64,000 nt of DNA, from the NCBI RefSeq assembly GCF_003217235.1, contig NZ_QJTF01000002.1, positions 148,415 through 212,414 of the forward strand. Reading direction: 5' to 3'. Source of the DNA: Paramesorhizobium leguminum. Lineage in GTDB: Bacteria; Pseudomonadota; Alphaproteobacteria; Rhizobiales; Rhizobiaceae. Positions 52,027 through 60,160 of this stretch are shown in pieces. The stretch's first letter is position 1. Every line of letters begins with the position of its first letter. The notes below the pieces were generated by a model. That model was given only the letters and a program-made list of their open reading frames with translations. It did no database searches and was not told the origin of the DNA. A program made the translations under genes and the position numbers.

Positions 52027-52130
52027 GGGCAGTAGGGCAGTAGGGCAGTAGGGCAGTAGGGAAAGCGTATTTGCACGGCAGGCAATATCAATAAACATAT
52101 TGCCTTACTGCCCTATTGCCATACTGCCTT
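52026..52130. repeat. GGGCAGTA octamer inverted repeat
   Basis: About four GGGCAGTA units after the SpoIIAA-like stop (52026-52060), facing TACTGCC units (52098-52130) that touch the helicase stop. Confidence 0.9.
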
Positions 52131-53257
52131 CACCTCACAATCGTCAGCCTCTCCGCCGCCCTCGTGATCGCCGTATAGAGCCAGCGGTCGCGCGTATCGC
52201 GAAAGGCGAAACTCTCGTCGAACAGCACGATATCGTTCCACTGCGAACCCTGCGCCTTGTGCACGGTCAGCGCATAGCCATAATCGAAATCATCGAAGCG
52301 CTTCTTGGTTTGCCACGGAATTTCTGTATCCGGCTCCTCGAATTGCGCCTTCAGGAGCTTGATCTTGGCAACGCCTCTGCCCGGCTCCTCATCCTCTGGC
52401 GATACCAGAAGATTGATTCCCGGTTTCACCGTTTCGCGCGAGGAGGTCATCACCTTCCAAAGCGAGCCGTTGAGCAGCCCTTTCGCCGGATCGTTTCGCA
52501 AACAAACAAGCTTGTCACCCGCCTGCGGATAATCGGCGGTAAAATCCTTCAGCTCGCGCAGGCGCTGGTTATAGCGCCGCCTTGTCCTGTTAGTGCCGAC
52601 CAGCACCTGGTCCGCGGCGAGCACCAGTTCCTGGGTCACGTCACCCTTGCCGATGACCTGAGCCTTGCCGTAGTCGCCATGTCCGAACTCGCGCCCCTCG
52701 CGCACATCGAGCGCCAGCCGGAGAATTGGATTGTCCCGCGCCTGGCGGTGGATTTCCGTCAAGAGAAAATCCGGCTCATGTTCGGTGAAGAATCCGCCAC
52801 CCGAGATCGGCGGCAGCTGGCCGGGATCGCCCAGCACGAGGATCGGTGTGCCGAATGTCATAAGATCGCGGCCGAGCTGTTCGTCCACCATCGAGCATTC
52901 ATCGACAACGATGAGCTTGGCCTTGGCCACCGGGCTCTGCCGGTTGAGCGAGAAGGTCGGCGAAATGCTGGTCTTGCCCGTCGTCTCGTCCTCCACCGCT
53001 TCCTCGCCTTTCGGGCGATAGATCAGCGAATGCAGCGTACGCGCGTTGGCCGCGCCCTTGGAGCGCAGCACCTGCGCCGCCTTGCCGGTGAAGGCCGCGA
53101 ACTGCACGTCGCCATCGACATGCTCGGCGAAATAGCGCGCCAGCGTCGTCTTGCCCGTTCCGGCATAGCCGAACAGCCGGAAGATCGGCCGGCGGCCTTC
53201 CTTCAGCCATTGCGCAACGGCCTTGAGCGCCGCGTCCTGTTGGGGAGAAAATTGCAT
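52130..53257 (-). CDS. RecD-like ATP-dependent DNA helicase
   Basis: The 375-residue protein is a short SF1B helicase: Walker A LFGYAGTGKTTLARYF, motif II VVDECSMVDEQL, motif III LVLGDPGQLPPI, LTEIHRQ (motif IV), and motif VI GYALTVHKAQGSQW with TAITRAAERL. It lacks the N-terminal extensions of RecD2. It is probably involved in recombination or repair. The open frame to 53329 is read through an octamer repeat (CLTALLPYCL), so the ATG at 53257 is used. The threonine dehydratase gene is upstream, separated by a repeat. Confidence 0.88.
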   Translation of the reverse strand: MQFSPQQDAALKAVAQWLKEGRRPIFRLFGYAGTGKTTLARYFAEHVDGDVQFAAFTGKAAQVLRSKGAANARTLHSLIYRPKGEEAVEDETTGKTSISPTFSLNRQSPVAKAKLIVVDECSMVDEQLGRDLMTFGTPILVLGDPGQLPPISGGGFFTEHEPDFLLTEIHRQARDNPILRLALDVREGREFGHGDYGKAQVIGKGDVTQELVLAADQVLVGTNRTRRRYNQRLRELKDFTADYPQAGDKLVCLRNDPAKGLLNGSLWKVMTSSRETVKPGINLLVSPEDEEPGRGVAKIKLLKAQFEEPDTEIPWQTKKRFDDFDYGYALTVHKAQGSQWNDIVLFDESFAFRDTRDRWLYTAITRAAERLTIVR

Positions 53258-53283
53258 GGGGTTCAATGGCAGGAGTAGAAAAA

Positions 53284-53364
53284 TAAGGCAATAGGGCAGT
53301 AAGGCAGTAAGGCAATATGTGTAAAACATACGGCCCTACTGGCCTATTGCCTTACTGCCCTACC
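53284..53364. repeat. GGGCAGTA octamer inverted repeat, degenerate
   Basis: AATAGGGCAGTAAGGCAGTA faces GGCCTATTGCCTTACTGCCC. The right arm gives the last residues of the dehydratase (ALVGQ, stop). Confidence 0.85.
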
Positions 53365-54479
53365 AAAGCACAGAACTGCCCCAAATCCACATTGCCGCCA
53401 GTAACGATCACGCCAACACGCTGCCCCTTGAGCTGGGGGCCGAACTGCCGCGCCCCGGCAAATGCGAGACAGCCGGTCGGCTCGACGATCATCTTCATGC
53501 GCGAGGCGAAGAAGCGCATGGCCTCGACCAGCGCGTCGTCCGAAGCGGTCAGGATATCGTCCACATCCCGCCGGATGATGGGAAAGGTAAGGTTTCCAAG
53601 CGACGTGGTCTGTGCGCCATCGGCAATGGTCTTCGGCGTCGCGATACGCACGATTTCACCTGATCGGAACGATTGCTGCCCGTCATTGCCCGCTTCCGGC
53701 TCGACGCCATAAATCTTGCATTGAGGCGCTAGAGCCCTCGCCGCCAATGCGCTACCGGACAAAAGGCCGCCGCCGCCCAGACAGACGAACAAGGCATCAA
53801 GTTCGCCCACTTCTTCAATCAATTCCTTCACCGCCGTGCCCTGCCCCGCGATGATATCCGGGTGATCATAAGGCGGAATCAGCGTCAGCCCCTGTTCTTC
53901 CGCCAACCGCTGGGCAATCGCATCGCGATCCTCCTTATAGCGGTCAAAAGTCACGACCGTCGCGCCATATCCCCGCGTCGCCGCAATCTTCGAAGCGGGC
54001 GCATCTTCGGGCATGACAATGGTCGCCGGAATGCCAAGCAAGCTTGCCGAAAGCGCAATGCCCTGGGCGTGATTGCCGGACGAAAATGCCAGCACTCCCG
54101 CCTTCCTCTGCCGCTCGTCAAAGCGTGAAAGCGCATTGAACGCGCCGCGAAACTTGAACGCCCCGACGCGCTGGAAATTCTCCGCCTTGAAGAAGATTTC
54201 CGCGCCAATCTCCCGGTCGATGGTCCGCGACCGCAACACCGGCGTGCGATGCGCATGCCCTTCGATGCGCCCAGCGGCGGCGAGCACGTCCTCATAGGTC
54301 GGGAGGTTTGGCATGGAAAAGATTTCCTTATCGAGCGTGGAATATTCATCGTCGATGATTTCCTCACCGCGATCAGGCCCCCAATCCACTGTCTCCGGCG
54401 CGTTCTCTGGGCCAAGCCGCTCCATTTCCGAAATGATCCACTCCAAAGTGATCTTTTCAGGCTTCTTCGGCTCGGTCAC
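53352..54479 (-). CDS. Threonine/serine dehydratase family PLP enzyme
   Basis: The catalytic part begins at M56 (MPNLPTYEDVLAAAGRIEGH). The PLP lysine is in VGAFKFRGAFNAL, the phosphate loop in CLGGGGLLSGSALAA, and FSSGNHAQGIALSA holds the asparagine loop. It would deaminate threonine, serine or a hydroxy-aspartate to a keto acid; there is no ACT regulatory domain, as in catabolic or hydroxyaspartate forms. Residues 1-55 are an acidic extension (EKITLEWIISEMERLGPENA) starting at a GTG with GGGAGGG in front. Whether translation starts there or at ATG 54314 is undecided. The C-terminus is repeat-derived. Confidence 0.86.
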   Translation of the reverse strand: MTEPKKPEKITLEWIISEMERLGPENAPETVDWGPDRGEEIIDDEYSTLDKEIFSMPNLPTYEDVLAAAGRIEGHAHRTPVLRSRTIDREIGAEIFFKAENFQRVGAFKFRGAFNALSRFDERQRKAGVLAFSSGNHAQGIALSASLLGIPATIVMPEDAPASKIAATRGYGATVVTFDRYKEDRDAIAQRLAEEQGLTLIPPYDHPDIIAGQGTAVKELIEEVGELDALFVCLGGGGLLSGSALAARALAPQCKIYGVEPEAGNDGQQSFRSGEIVRIATPKTIADGAQTTSLGNLTFPIIRRDVDDILTASDDALVEAMRFFASRMKMIVEPTGCLAFAGARQFGPQLKGQRVGVIVTGGNVDLGQFCALVGQ

Positions 54480-54540
54480 AGCCTTACCCTCCCGGATGGT
54501 GAACCCAACCGTCTATACGCCGCAGACCGATTGGCTTCAA

Positions 54541-54687
54541 GCGCCCCAAGCGCCCTCGTGGTTCGAGGCTCATTTCGCTTCGCTCCATTCACACCTCACC
54601 ATGAGGGCTACTGATACGCTGGCCTCCCTCTCACCCTCATCCTGAGGTGCGAGCGGAGCGAGCCTCGAAGGACGAGGGTGAGAGGGG
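54541..54687. repeat. Two TCGAGGCTCG-family palindromes in tandem
   Basis: GCGCCCCAAGCGCCCTCGTG ... ACCTCACCATGAGGGC (54541-54607) and CTCTCACCCTCATCCTGAGG ... GCCTCGAAGGACGAGGGTGA (54622-54687). Lies between the dehydratase start and ilvH. Confidence 0.85.
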
Positions 54688-54700
54688 ACACGGCGATATT

Positions 54701-55273
54701 TTACATCCCCTCCGGCCCCCGGTTCATCGCGGCAATCCCTGTGCGGCAGATTTCCACCAGCCCAAGCGGCTTCATGATGCCGATGAACTGGTCGATCTTG
54801 GCGCTTTTTCCGGTGATTTCGAAGATGAAATGCTCCGTGGTCGCATCGGTGACGCGGGCGCGGAAGGCATCGGCGAGGCGCAAGGCCTCGGCGCGCGCTT
54901 CGCCGGTTCCCACGACCTTGATCAGCGCCAGTTCGCGCTCGATCGGGCGCTCATGGCCGAGTTCAGCGGCGCGGATGGAAAGGTCGATCACCCGATGCAC
55001 CGGCACGATGCGTTCCAGCTGATGGCGGATCTGGTCGAGCACATGCGGCGTGCCGCGCGTCACGATGGTGATGCGGGAGAGATGCTTCTCATGCTCCGTC
55101 TCGGAGACAGTGAGACTCTCTATATTGTAACCGCGCCCGGAGAAAAGGCCGATGACCCTTGCAAGGACGCCCGGCTCGTTGTCGACCAGCACCGCCAGCG
55201 TGTGCGTCTCGGGCTTTTGCGTCTCGCTGGCGATGAAATAGGCCGAGCCGGAAGCTAGATTCTGTGCGTTCAT
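54701..55273 (-). CDS. ilvH: Acetolactate synthase small (regulatory) subunit
   Basis: The 190-residue protein has an ACT domain (THTLAVLVDNEPGVLARVIGLFSGRGYNIESLTV) that senses valine, and a C-terminal half (FEITGKSAKIDQFIGIMKPL). It regulates and stabilises the IlvI subunit encoded at 55860-57668. Its start overlaps by four bases the stop of the DUF559 gene (ATGA, 55270-55273). It would normally follow ilvI directly. Confidence 0.96.
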   Translation of the reverse strand: MNAQNLASGSAYFIASETQKPETHTLAVLVDNEPGVLARVIGLFSGRGYNIESLTVSETEHEKHLSRITIVTRGTPHVLDQIRHQLERIVPVHRVIDLSIRAAELGHERPIERELALIKVVGTGEARAEALRLADAFRARVTDATTEHFIFEITGKSAKIDQFIGIMKPLGLVEICRTGIAAMNRGPEGM

Positions 55274-55677
55274 GATTTGCCTCGAAAGTATCCCGTGAAA
55301 ATCAAGTCATTGGCTGCGGTCTCTTCACGCAATCGCCCGTCGAGCGCAGCTACAATGGTCTCCAGGACGGCATTGCTTTTGTTCAGCACGTCCACATTCC
55401 AAAACCGCATGACCGCATATCCTTCATTGTTCATGAAAGCATCGCGCCTTCGGTCATATTCATTTTCGGCGTGCTGGCTGCCATCGACCTCCACGACCAG
55501 TTTGCGTTCCCGGCACACGAAATCGGCATAGTAGGGACCGATCGGAAATTGCCGGACGAATTTATAGCCATTTAGCCGCCGGTCCTTAAGTTCCAACCAC
55601 AATTTGTACTCAGCGTCGTTATCCTGTCTTCGCAGCGAACGCGCCCGCTTGATAATAGTCTCTTTAGGACCGCGCAT
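55270..55677 (-). CDS. DUF559 / Vsr-like endonuclease-domain protein between ilvI and ilvH
   Basis: The 135-residue protein matches the DUF559 core: IIKRARSLRRQDNDAEYKLWLELK, YKFVRQFPIGPYYADFVCRER, LVVEVDGSQHAENEYDRRRD, then NNEGYAVMRFWNVDVL. It resembles the protein at 5593-6021 in plan (the E-x-D region and the PYYADFVC strand). The frame is open to 55791 across a palindrome (PPSPRLRGEG); ATG at 55677 is used. It overlaps the ilvH start. An approximate CTCCCC-family palindrome lies upstream (55683-55839); none is seen on the ilvH side. No function is established. Confidence 0.85.
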   Translation of the reverse strand: MRGPKETIIKRARSLRRQDNDAEYKLWLELKDRRLNGYKFVRQFPIGPYYADFVCRERKLVVEVDGSQHAENEYDRRRDAFMNNEGYAVMRFWNVDVLNKSNAVLETIVAALDGRLREETAANDLIFTGYFRGKS

Positions 55678-55682
55678 GGATT

Positions 55683-55839
55683 GCCCCTCACCCTTACCCT
55701 CTCCCCGCAAGCGGGGCGACGGAGGCACCAGCGTCACCACCTTATCCTTCGTCCCTGCGCCGTGCAGGACGGAAAATACGAAAACATCCATGCCTCCCTC
55801 TCCCCGTCCTTACGGGGAGAGGGTAAGGGTGAGGGGCAG
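55683..55839. repeat. Palindromic repeat, CTCCCC/GGGGAG family
   Basis: GCCCCTCACCCTTACCCTCT-CCCCGC at 55683-55710 and TACGGGGAGAGGGTAAGGGT-GAGGGGC at about 55810-55838 face each other over 100 bases, between ilvI and the DUF559 gene. Confidence 0.85.
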
Positions 55840-55859
55840 CGCTAAAGATAAATCAGACA

Positions 55860-57668
55860 TCACACCAATTCCCGCCCCTTGGCGTCGATGGCGTTGGCGA
55901 CAACCTCATCCGTTGCCTCATCAGGCAGCAGCATCTCGTTATGCGCCTTGCCGGAGGGGATCATCGGGAAGCAATTGGCGAGGTTCGCCACGCGGCAATC
56001 GAAGATCACCGGCTTCTTCACGTCGATCATCTCCAAAATCGCATCATCGAGATCGCCCGGTTTCTCGCAGCGTATGCCATGGCCGCCATAGGCTTCCGCC
56101 AGCTTGACGAAATCCGGCATCGCCTCCGTATAGGAATGCGACAGCCGGTTGCCGTGCAACATTTGCTGCCACTGGCGCACCATGCCCATATATTGGTTGT
56201 TCAGGATGAAAATCTTGATCGGCGCCTCATACTGCACCGCCGTGCTCATCTCCTGCATCGTCATCTGCACCGAGGCGTCGCCGGCGATATCGATGACCAG
56301 CGCAGCGGGATGCGCGATCTGCACGCCCAGCGCGGCGGGCAGGCCATAGCCCATCGTACCGAGACCGCCCGATGTCATCCAGCGGTTCGGCTCTTCAAAG
56401 CCATAGAATTGCGCTGCCCACATCTGATGCTGGCCGACTTCGGTGGTGATGAAAGTGTCGCGATCCTTGGTCAGCGCAAAGAGCCGCTCCAGCGCATATT
56501 GCGGCATGATCACATCCTTGTTGCGGGTATAGGACAGTGACTTGCGCGAGCGCCATTTATCGATCTGCGTCCACCATTCGGTAGTCGCTTGTCTCTCGGG
56601 CTTCTTCTCCGACGCCCGCCACAGGCGCACCATATCCTCCAGCACGCGGCCGACATCGCCAATAATGGGCACATCGACACGGACGACCTTGTTGATCGAG
56701 GACGGATCGATATCGATATGGATTTTCTTGGAATTAGGTGAAAACGCATTCAGACGACCGGTGACCCGGTCGTCGAAGCGTGCGCCGATGCACAGCATGA
56801 CGTCACAATCATGCATCGCCATATTGGCTTCGTAGGTGCCGTGCATGCCCAGCATGCCGAGCCAGTTCTTGCCCGATGCCGGATAGGCGCCGAGCCCCAT
56901 CAGCGTCGAGGTGATCGGAAAGTTGGTGAGTTCCACCAATTCGCGCAGCAATTGGCTTGCCAGCGGGCCTGAATTGATAACGCCGCCGCCGGAATAGATA
57001 ACCGGCTTCCTGGCCGAGGTCAGAAGCTCGATCGCCTGCGCGATAGCATTCTGGTCACCATCGACGATCGGACGGTAGCTGGTGCGCGGCGCGATCTGCG
57101 GCGGCGTATACATGCCCACGGCAAATTGGATATCCTTCGGAATGTCAACGAGAACCGGGCCCGGACGGCCTGTGCGGGCTACGTGAAAGGCTTCATGCAG
57201 GATTCGGGCGAGATCGTTGACATCCTTCACCAGCCAATTGTGCTTGGTACAGGGACGGGTGATGCCGACGGTATCGCATTCCTGAAACGCGTCGGAGCCG
57301 ATGAGCGTGGTCGGAACCTGGCCGGTGATGCAAACCAGCGGGATGGAATCCATCAGCGCATCCTGCAGCGGCGTGACGGCATTGGTCGCGCCGGGACCTG
57401 ACGTAACCACCATGACGCCGACCTTGCCGGTCGAGCGGGCATAGCCCTCCGCCGCATGGCCGGCACCCTGCTCATGACGCACCAGAATATGGTTGATCTG
57501 GTCCTGCTGGTGGAGCTCGTCATAGATAGGAAGAACCGTCCCTCCCGGATAGCCGAAAATATCGGTCACGCCCTGGTCGATCAGCGCCTGGATGACCATC
57601 TCCGCGCCCGTCATCTCGCGTTTTGCCGAAGGCGCCGTCTCTGCTTCGCGTTTTCCTGCCGTCATCAT
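55860..57668 (-). CDS. ilvI: Acetolactate synthase large (catalytic) subunit
   Basis: The 602-residue ThDP enzyme makes acetolactate or acetohydroxybutyrate, the first step of branched-chain synthesis. Visible: GVTDIFGYPGGTVLPIYDEL, ILVRHEQGAGHAAEGYARSTG with the ThDP glutamate, TSGPGATNAVTPLQDALMDS, and the ThDP/Mg segment VIDIAGDASVQMTMQEMSTA with ILNNQYMGMVRQW. The frame extends to 57731, but the double ATG at 57668/57665 has GGGAAGAGA in front. An attenuator leader (57762-57869) precedes it, so transcription should respond to charged branched-chain tRNAs. ilvH follows after the DUF559 cassette. Confidence 0.97.
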   Translation of the reverse strand: MMTAGKREAETAPSAKREMTGAEMVIQALIDQGVTDIFGYPGGTVLPIYDELHQQDQINHILVRHEQGAGHAAEGYARSTGKVGVMVVTSGPGATNAVTPLQDALMDSIPLVCITGQVPTTLIGSDAFQECDTVGITRPCTKHNWLVKDVNDLARILHEAFHVARTGRPGPVLVDIPKDIQFAVGMYTPPQIAPRTSYRPIVDGDQNAIAQAIELLTSARKPVIYSGGGVINSGPLASQLLRELVELTNFPITSTLMGLGAYPASGKNWLGMLGMHGTYEANMAMHDCDVMLCIGARFDDRVTGRLNAFSPNSKKIHIDIDPSSINKVVRVDVPIIGDVGRVLEDMVRLWRASEKKPERQATTEWWTQIDKWRSRKSLSYTRNKDVIMPQYALERLFALTKDRDTFITTEVGQHQMWAAQFYGFEEPNRWMTSGGLGTMGYGLPAALGVQIAHPAALVIDIAGDASVQMTMQEMSTAVQYEAPIKIFILNNQYMGMVRQWQQMLHGNRLSHSYTEAMPDFVKLAEAYGGHGIRCEKPGDLDDAILEMIDVKKPVIFDCRVANLANCFPMIPSGKAHNEMLLPDEATDEVVANAIDAKGRELV

Positions 57669-57761
57669 TCTCTTCCCGTTCGCCGTTCCATCTTGCCGTC
57701 TCACGTTTCGTTTAAGTCGCCGATGGAGCAATAAAGTTTCGTTTAGCTGGATTTAAGGCAA

Positions 57762-57785
57762 TAAAAAAGGCCCCCCGAGGGAGCC
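57762..57785 (-). terminator. Attenuator terminator of ilvI
   Basis: On the minus strand AGGCTCCC-TCG-GGGGGCCT is followed by a run of six T (TTTTTTATT). The stem has 8 pairs with one G-T. Upstream, GCGCATGGG and CCCATGCGC can form a competing stem over the leader peptide stop. Confidence 0.8.
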
Positions 57786-57818
57786 TGTGTGTCGCGCATG
57801 GGAGCTTTCGCCGGATGG

Positions 57819-57869
57819 TTACACCACCCTGCCCATGCGCGCTCGTACTACGATAAGAAGCTTGTTCAT
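57819..57869 (-). CDS. ilvI leader peptide (attenuation)
   Basis: ATG at 57869 to TAA at 57819 encodes the 16-residue MNKLLIVVRARMGRVV, rich in the three branched-chain residues: LLIVV and a final VV. It stands 34 bases before a terminator hairpin and about 150 bases before ilvI. Ribosome stalling at Leu, Ile or Val codons under starvation would permit readthrough. This is the classical arrangement of branched-chain biosynthesis attenuation; a conserved alternative stem is described under the terminator. Confidence 0.82.
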   Translation of the reverse strand: MNKLLIVVRARMGRVV

Positions 57870-57969
57870 GGCTCGGAGAGTAAATGCGGTACAGCCACGC
57901 GTCAATGGTAAAAATGAATTCGTTACTGCTAACCTTCTCTCAACGTGACTAGGCTAGATATGCATTAGC

Positions 57970-58110
57970 GCCAAGCGCCCTCGTCCTTCGAGGCTCGTTC
58001 CGCTTCGCTCCACTCGCACCTCAGGATGAGGGCTACTGGAGCGCGGCGGCCCTTCACCCTCATCCTGAGGTGCGAGCGAAGCGAGCCTCGAAGGACGAGG
58101 GTGAAGGGAT
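57970..58110. repeat. Two TCGAGGCTCG-family palindromes in tandem
   Basis: GCGCCAAGCGCCCTCGTCCT ... GCACCTCAGGATGAGGGC (57970-58033) and CCCTTCACCCTCATCCTGAG ... CGAAGGACGAGGGTGAAGGG (58049-58109). They fill the gap between the ilv leader and the HerA-like gene. Confidence 0.85.
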
Positions 58111-58127
58111 CGAAGGGGGCAAGTGGG

Positions 58128-60008
58128 ATGCAGCACGAACAGGAGCGCGTCGTCGCGCGCAATCGCACCGAAGGCTATATCATCGAATGCGACGGCGACC
58201 GCGCGACGATTGCCGCCGTCGCCGGCCCCTCCGTCAGCGCATCGGAGGATTATTGGGCCGTCGGCCAGCTCATTTCCGTGCGCGTCGGCGAGAACCGGCT
58301 GGTCGGACTCATTCATAGAATGGATATGCCCGATGCCGCCTGGAAGAAAGATAACGACAACATCATCCACATCCATATCGAGCTGATCGGCGAGGCGCGC
58401 TCGACGCAGGAAGGAACATCCTCCTTCTCCTCAGGCATTTCGCAATATCCCCACATGGGCGCCATTGCCCACCGCATCCGCGCCGCCGACCTCGCGGCCA
58501 TGTATGCCGCGAGCGAGCGCAAGACCGTCGCCATAGGCGCGCTGACGCAGGACAATAAAATCCCCGCGCTCATCTCGGTAGACGATCTCCTGTCGCGCCA
58601 CTTCGCCGTCGTCGGCACCACCGGCGTCGGCAAGTCGAGCGCGGTGACGCTGCTCCTGCGCAAGGTGGTGGCCGAACGCCCCGATGTGCGCGTGCTGGTC
58701 CTCGACCCGCACAACGAGTTTGCCACTGCGTTTCCCGATCACGCCATTGTCATGGACGCGGCCAATCTCGACCTCCCTTTCTGGATGTTCCGGCTGGAGG
58801 AATTCGCCGACGTCCTGTTCCGGGGCCGCGAGCCCAACGCCGGCGAAATGGATGCGCTGCGCGACATGATCCAGTCCGCCCGCGAACGCTTTCGCATGGC
58901 CGATAGCCAGGCATCGACGCTTCTCAGGCGGCGCGAGCGCGACCAGCGGGCGGTTTCCGCCGACACACCGGTCCCCTACCGCATCTCAGACCTGATGGCG
59001 CTGATCGAACAGCGCGCGGGACAACTCGAAGGAAAGGCGGAGCGCCCTCACCTCAAGGCGCTGAAGATCCGGCTGGAATCGATCGTCAACGATCCGCGCT
59101 TCCGCTTCATGTTCGCCGCCTCCACCATTGCCGATACGATGCGCCAGACCATCAGCCGCATTTTCCGCGTGCCCCAGGATGGCCGCCCGATTTGCGTCTT
59201 CCAGCTCTCCGGCCTGCCCTCCGAGGTGGTGAATAGCGTCGCCTCCGTGCTCTGCCGCCTCGCCTTCGATCTTGCGGTGTCGAGCGACGGCAAGATCCAG
59301 ACGCTCGTCGTTTGTGAGGAAGCCCACCGCTATATCCCCGCCGATCCGGACGCCGGCTTCTGGCCGACGCGCCAGGCCATCGCCCGCATCGCCAAGGAAG
59401 GCCGCAAATATGGCGTCTATCTCGGCGTGGTCACGCAGCGCCCCGGCGAGTTGGACCCGACGATCCTGTCCCAGTGCAATACGATCTTCGCCATGCGGCT
59501 CGGCAATGAGCGCGACCAGCAGATCGTCAAGGGCGCGATATCAGGCGCGGCCAGGAGCATGACGAACTTCCTGTCATCCATCGCCAATCGCGAGGCCATC
59601 GCCTTCGGCGAGGCGCTGTCGACGCCGATGCGCATGACCTTCGAGACCATCCCCGCCAGCAAATTGCCGGGCGCGCATATGCAGGAGCAGCAGCAGGCGA
59701 TGCGCGGTGGCGACCGGCGCATATCGCTCGAAAGCGTCATCGAGCGCTTGCGTCATTTCGACAGCGCCGCCGCCGAACCCGAGCCGGAATTTCTGGATTA
59801 TGGGCCGCGGCTGACGGCAGAGGACGACCAAAAACCCTCGCTCCCGCCTATCCTGCCGCTCGATCCGAACCAGCGCTTAGGGCTGCCGGCAGACGAAACT
59901 GACTGGCGCACGCGCCACGCCGAAACCCGCGACGAACATTTACGGGCGATGGACAGACAGAAACCCCGCGCTAGTGATCTCATCCGTTCGTTCCGTGAGC
60001 GCAGCTAA
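58128..60008 (+). CDS. HerA-like ATPase (DUF87)
   Basis: The 626-residue protein has an N-terminal HerA barrel-like part (VGQLISVRVGENRLVGLIHRM), Walker A FAVVGTTGVGKSSAVTLLL and Walker B TLVVCEEAHRYIPADPDAGF, followed by GVYLGVVTQRPGELDPTIL and an arginine finger region near RDQQIVKGAIS. HerA-type ATPases pump or translocate DNA, often with a NurA nuclease, or act in conjugative-type roles. No nurA is adjacent. The frame is open from 58026 through a palindrome; the ATG at 58128 has GGGGGCAAG upstream. Confidence 0.87.
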   Translation: MQHEQERVVARNRTEGYIIECDGDRATIAAVAGPSVSASEDYWAVGQLISVRVGENRLVGLIHRMDMPDAAWKKDNDNIIHIHIELIGEARSTQEGTSSFSSGISQYPHMGAIAHRIRAADLAAMYAASERKTVAIGALTQDNKIPALISVDDLLSRHFAVVGTTGVGKSSAVTLLLRKVVAERPDVRVLVLDPHNEFATAFPDHAIVMDAANLDLPFWMFRLEEFADVLFRGREPNAGEMDALRDMIQSARERFRMADSQASTLLRRRERDQRAVSADTPVPYRISDLMALIEQRAGQLEGKAERPHLKALKIRLESIVNDPRFRFMFAASTIADTMRQTISRIFRVPQDGRPICVFQLSGLPSEVVNSVASVLCRLAFDLAVSSDGKIQTLVVCEEAHRYIPADPDAGFWPTRQAIARIAKEGRKYGVYLGVVTQRPGELDPTILSQCNTIFAMRLGNERDQQIVKGAISGAARSMTNFLSSIANREAIAFGEALSTPMRMTFETIPASKLPGAHMQEQQQAMRGGDRRISLESVIERLRHFDSAAAEPEPEFLDYGPRLTAEDDQKPSLPPILPLDPNQRLGLPADETDWRTRHAETRDEHLRAMDRQKPRASDLIRSFRERS

Positions 60009-60160
60009 CGATAGCCGCAGCCGAAACCCCAGCTATAAATAAGAGTTAAGAGATATTAACTATCGGAACATTATTTGAACAGCGCCGTTATTAGGCTCTG
60101 GGTCTGTCAATTGAGTGATCGATCGACAGCAAAAGGATTGGGGGATCAAGGAGCAATACC

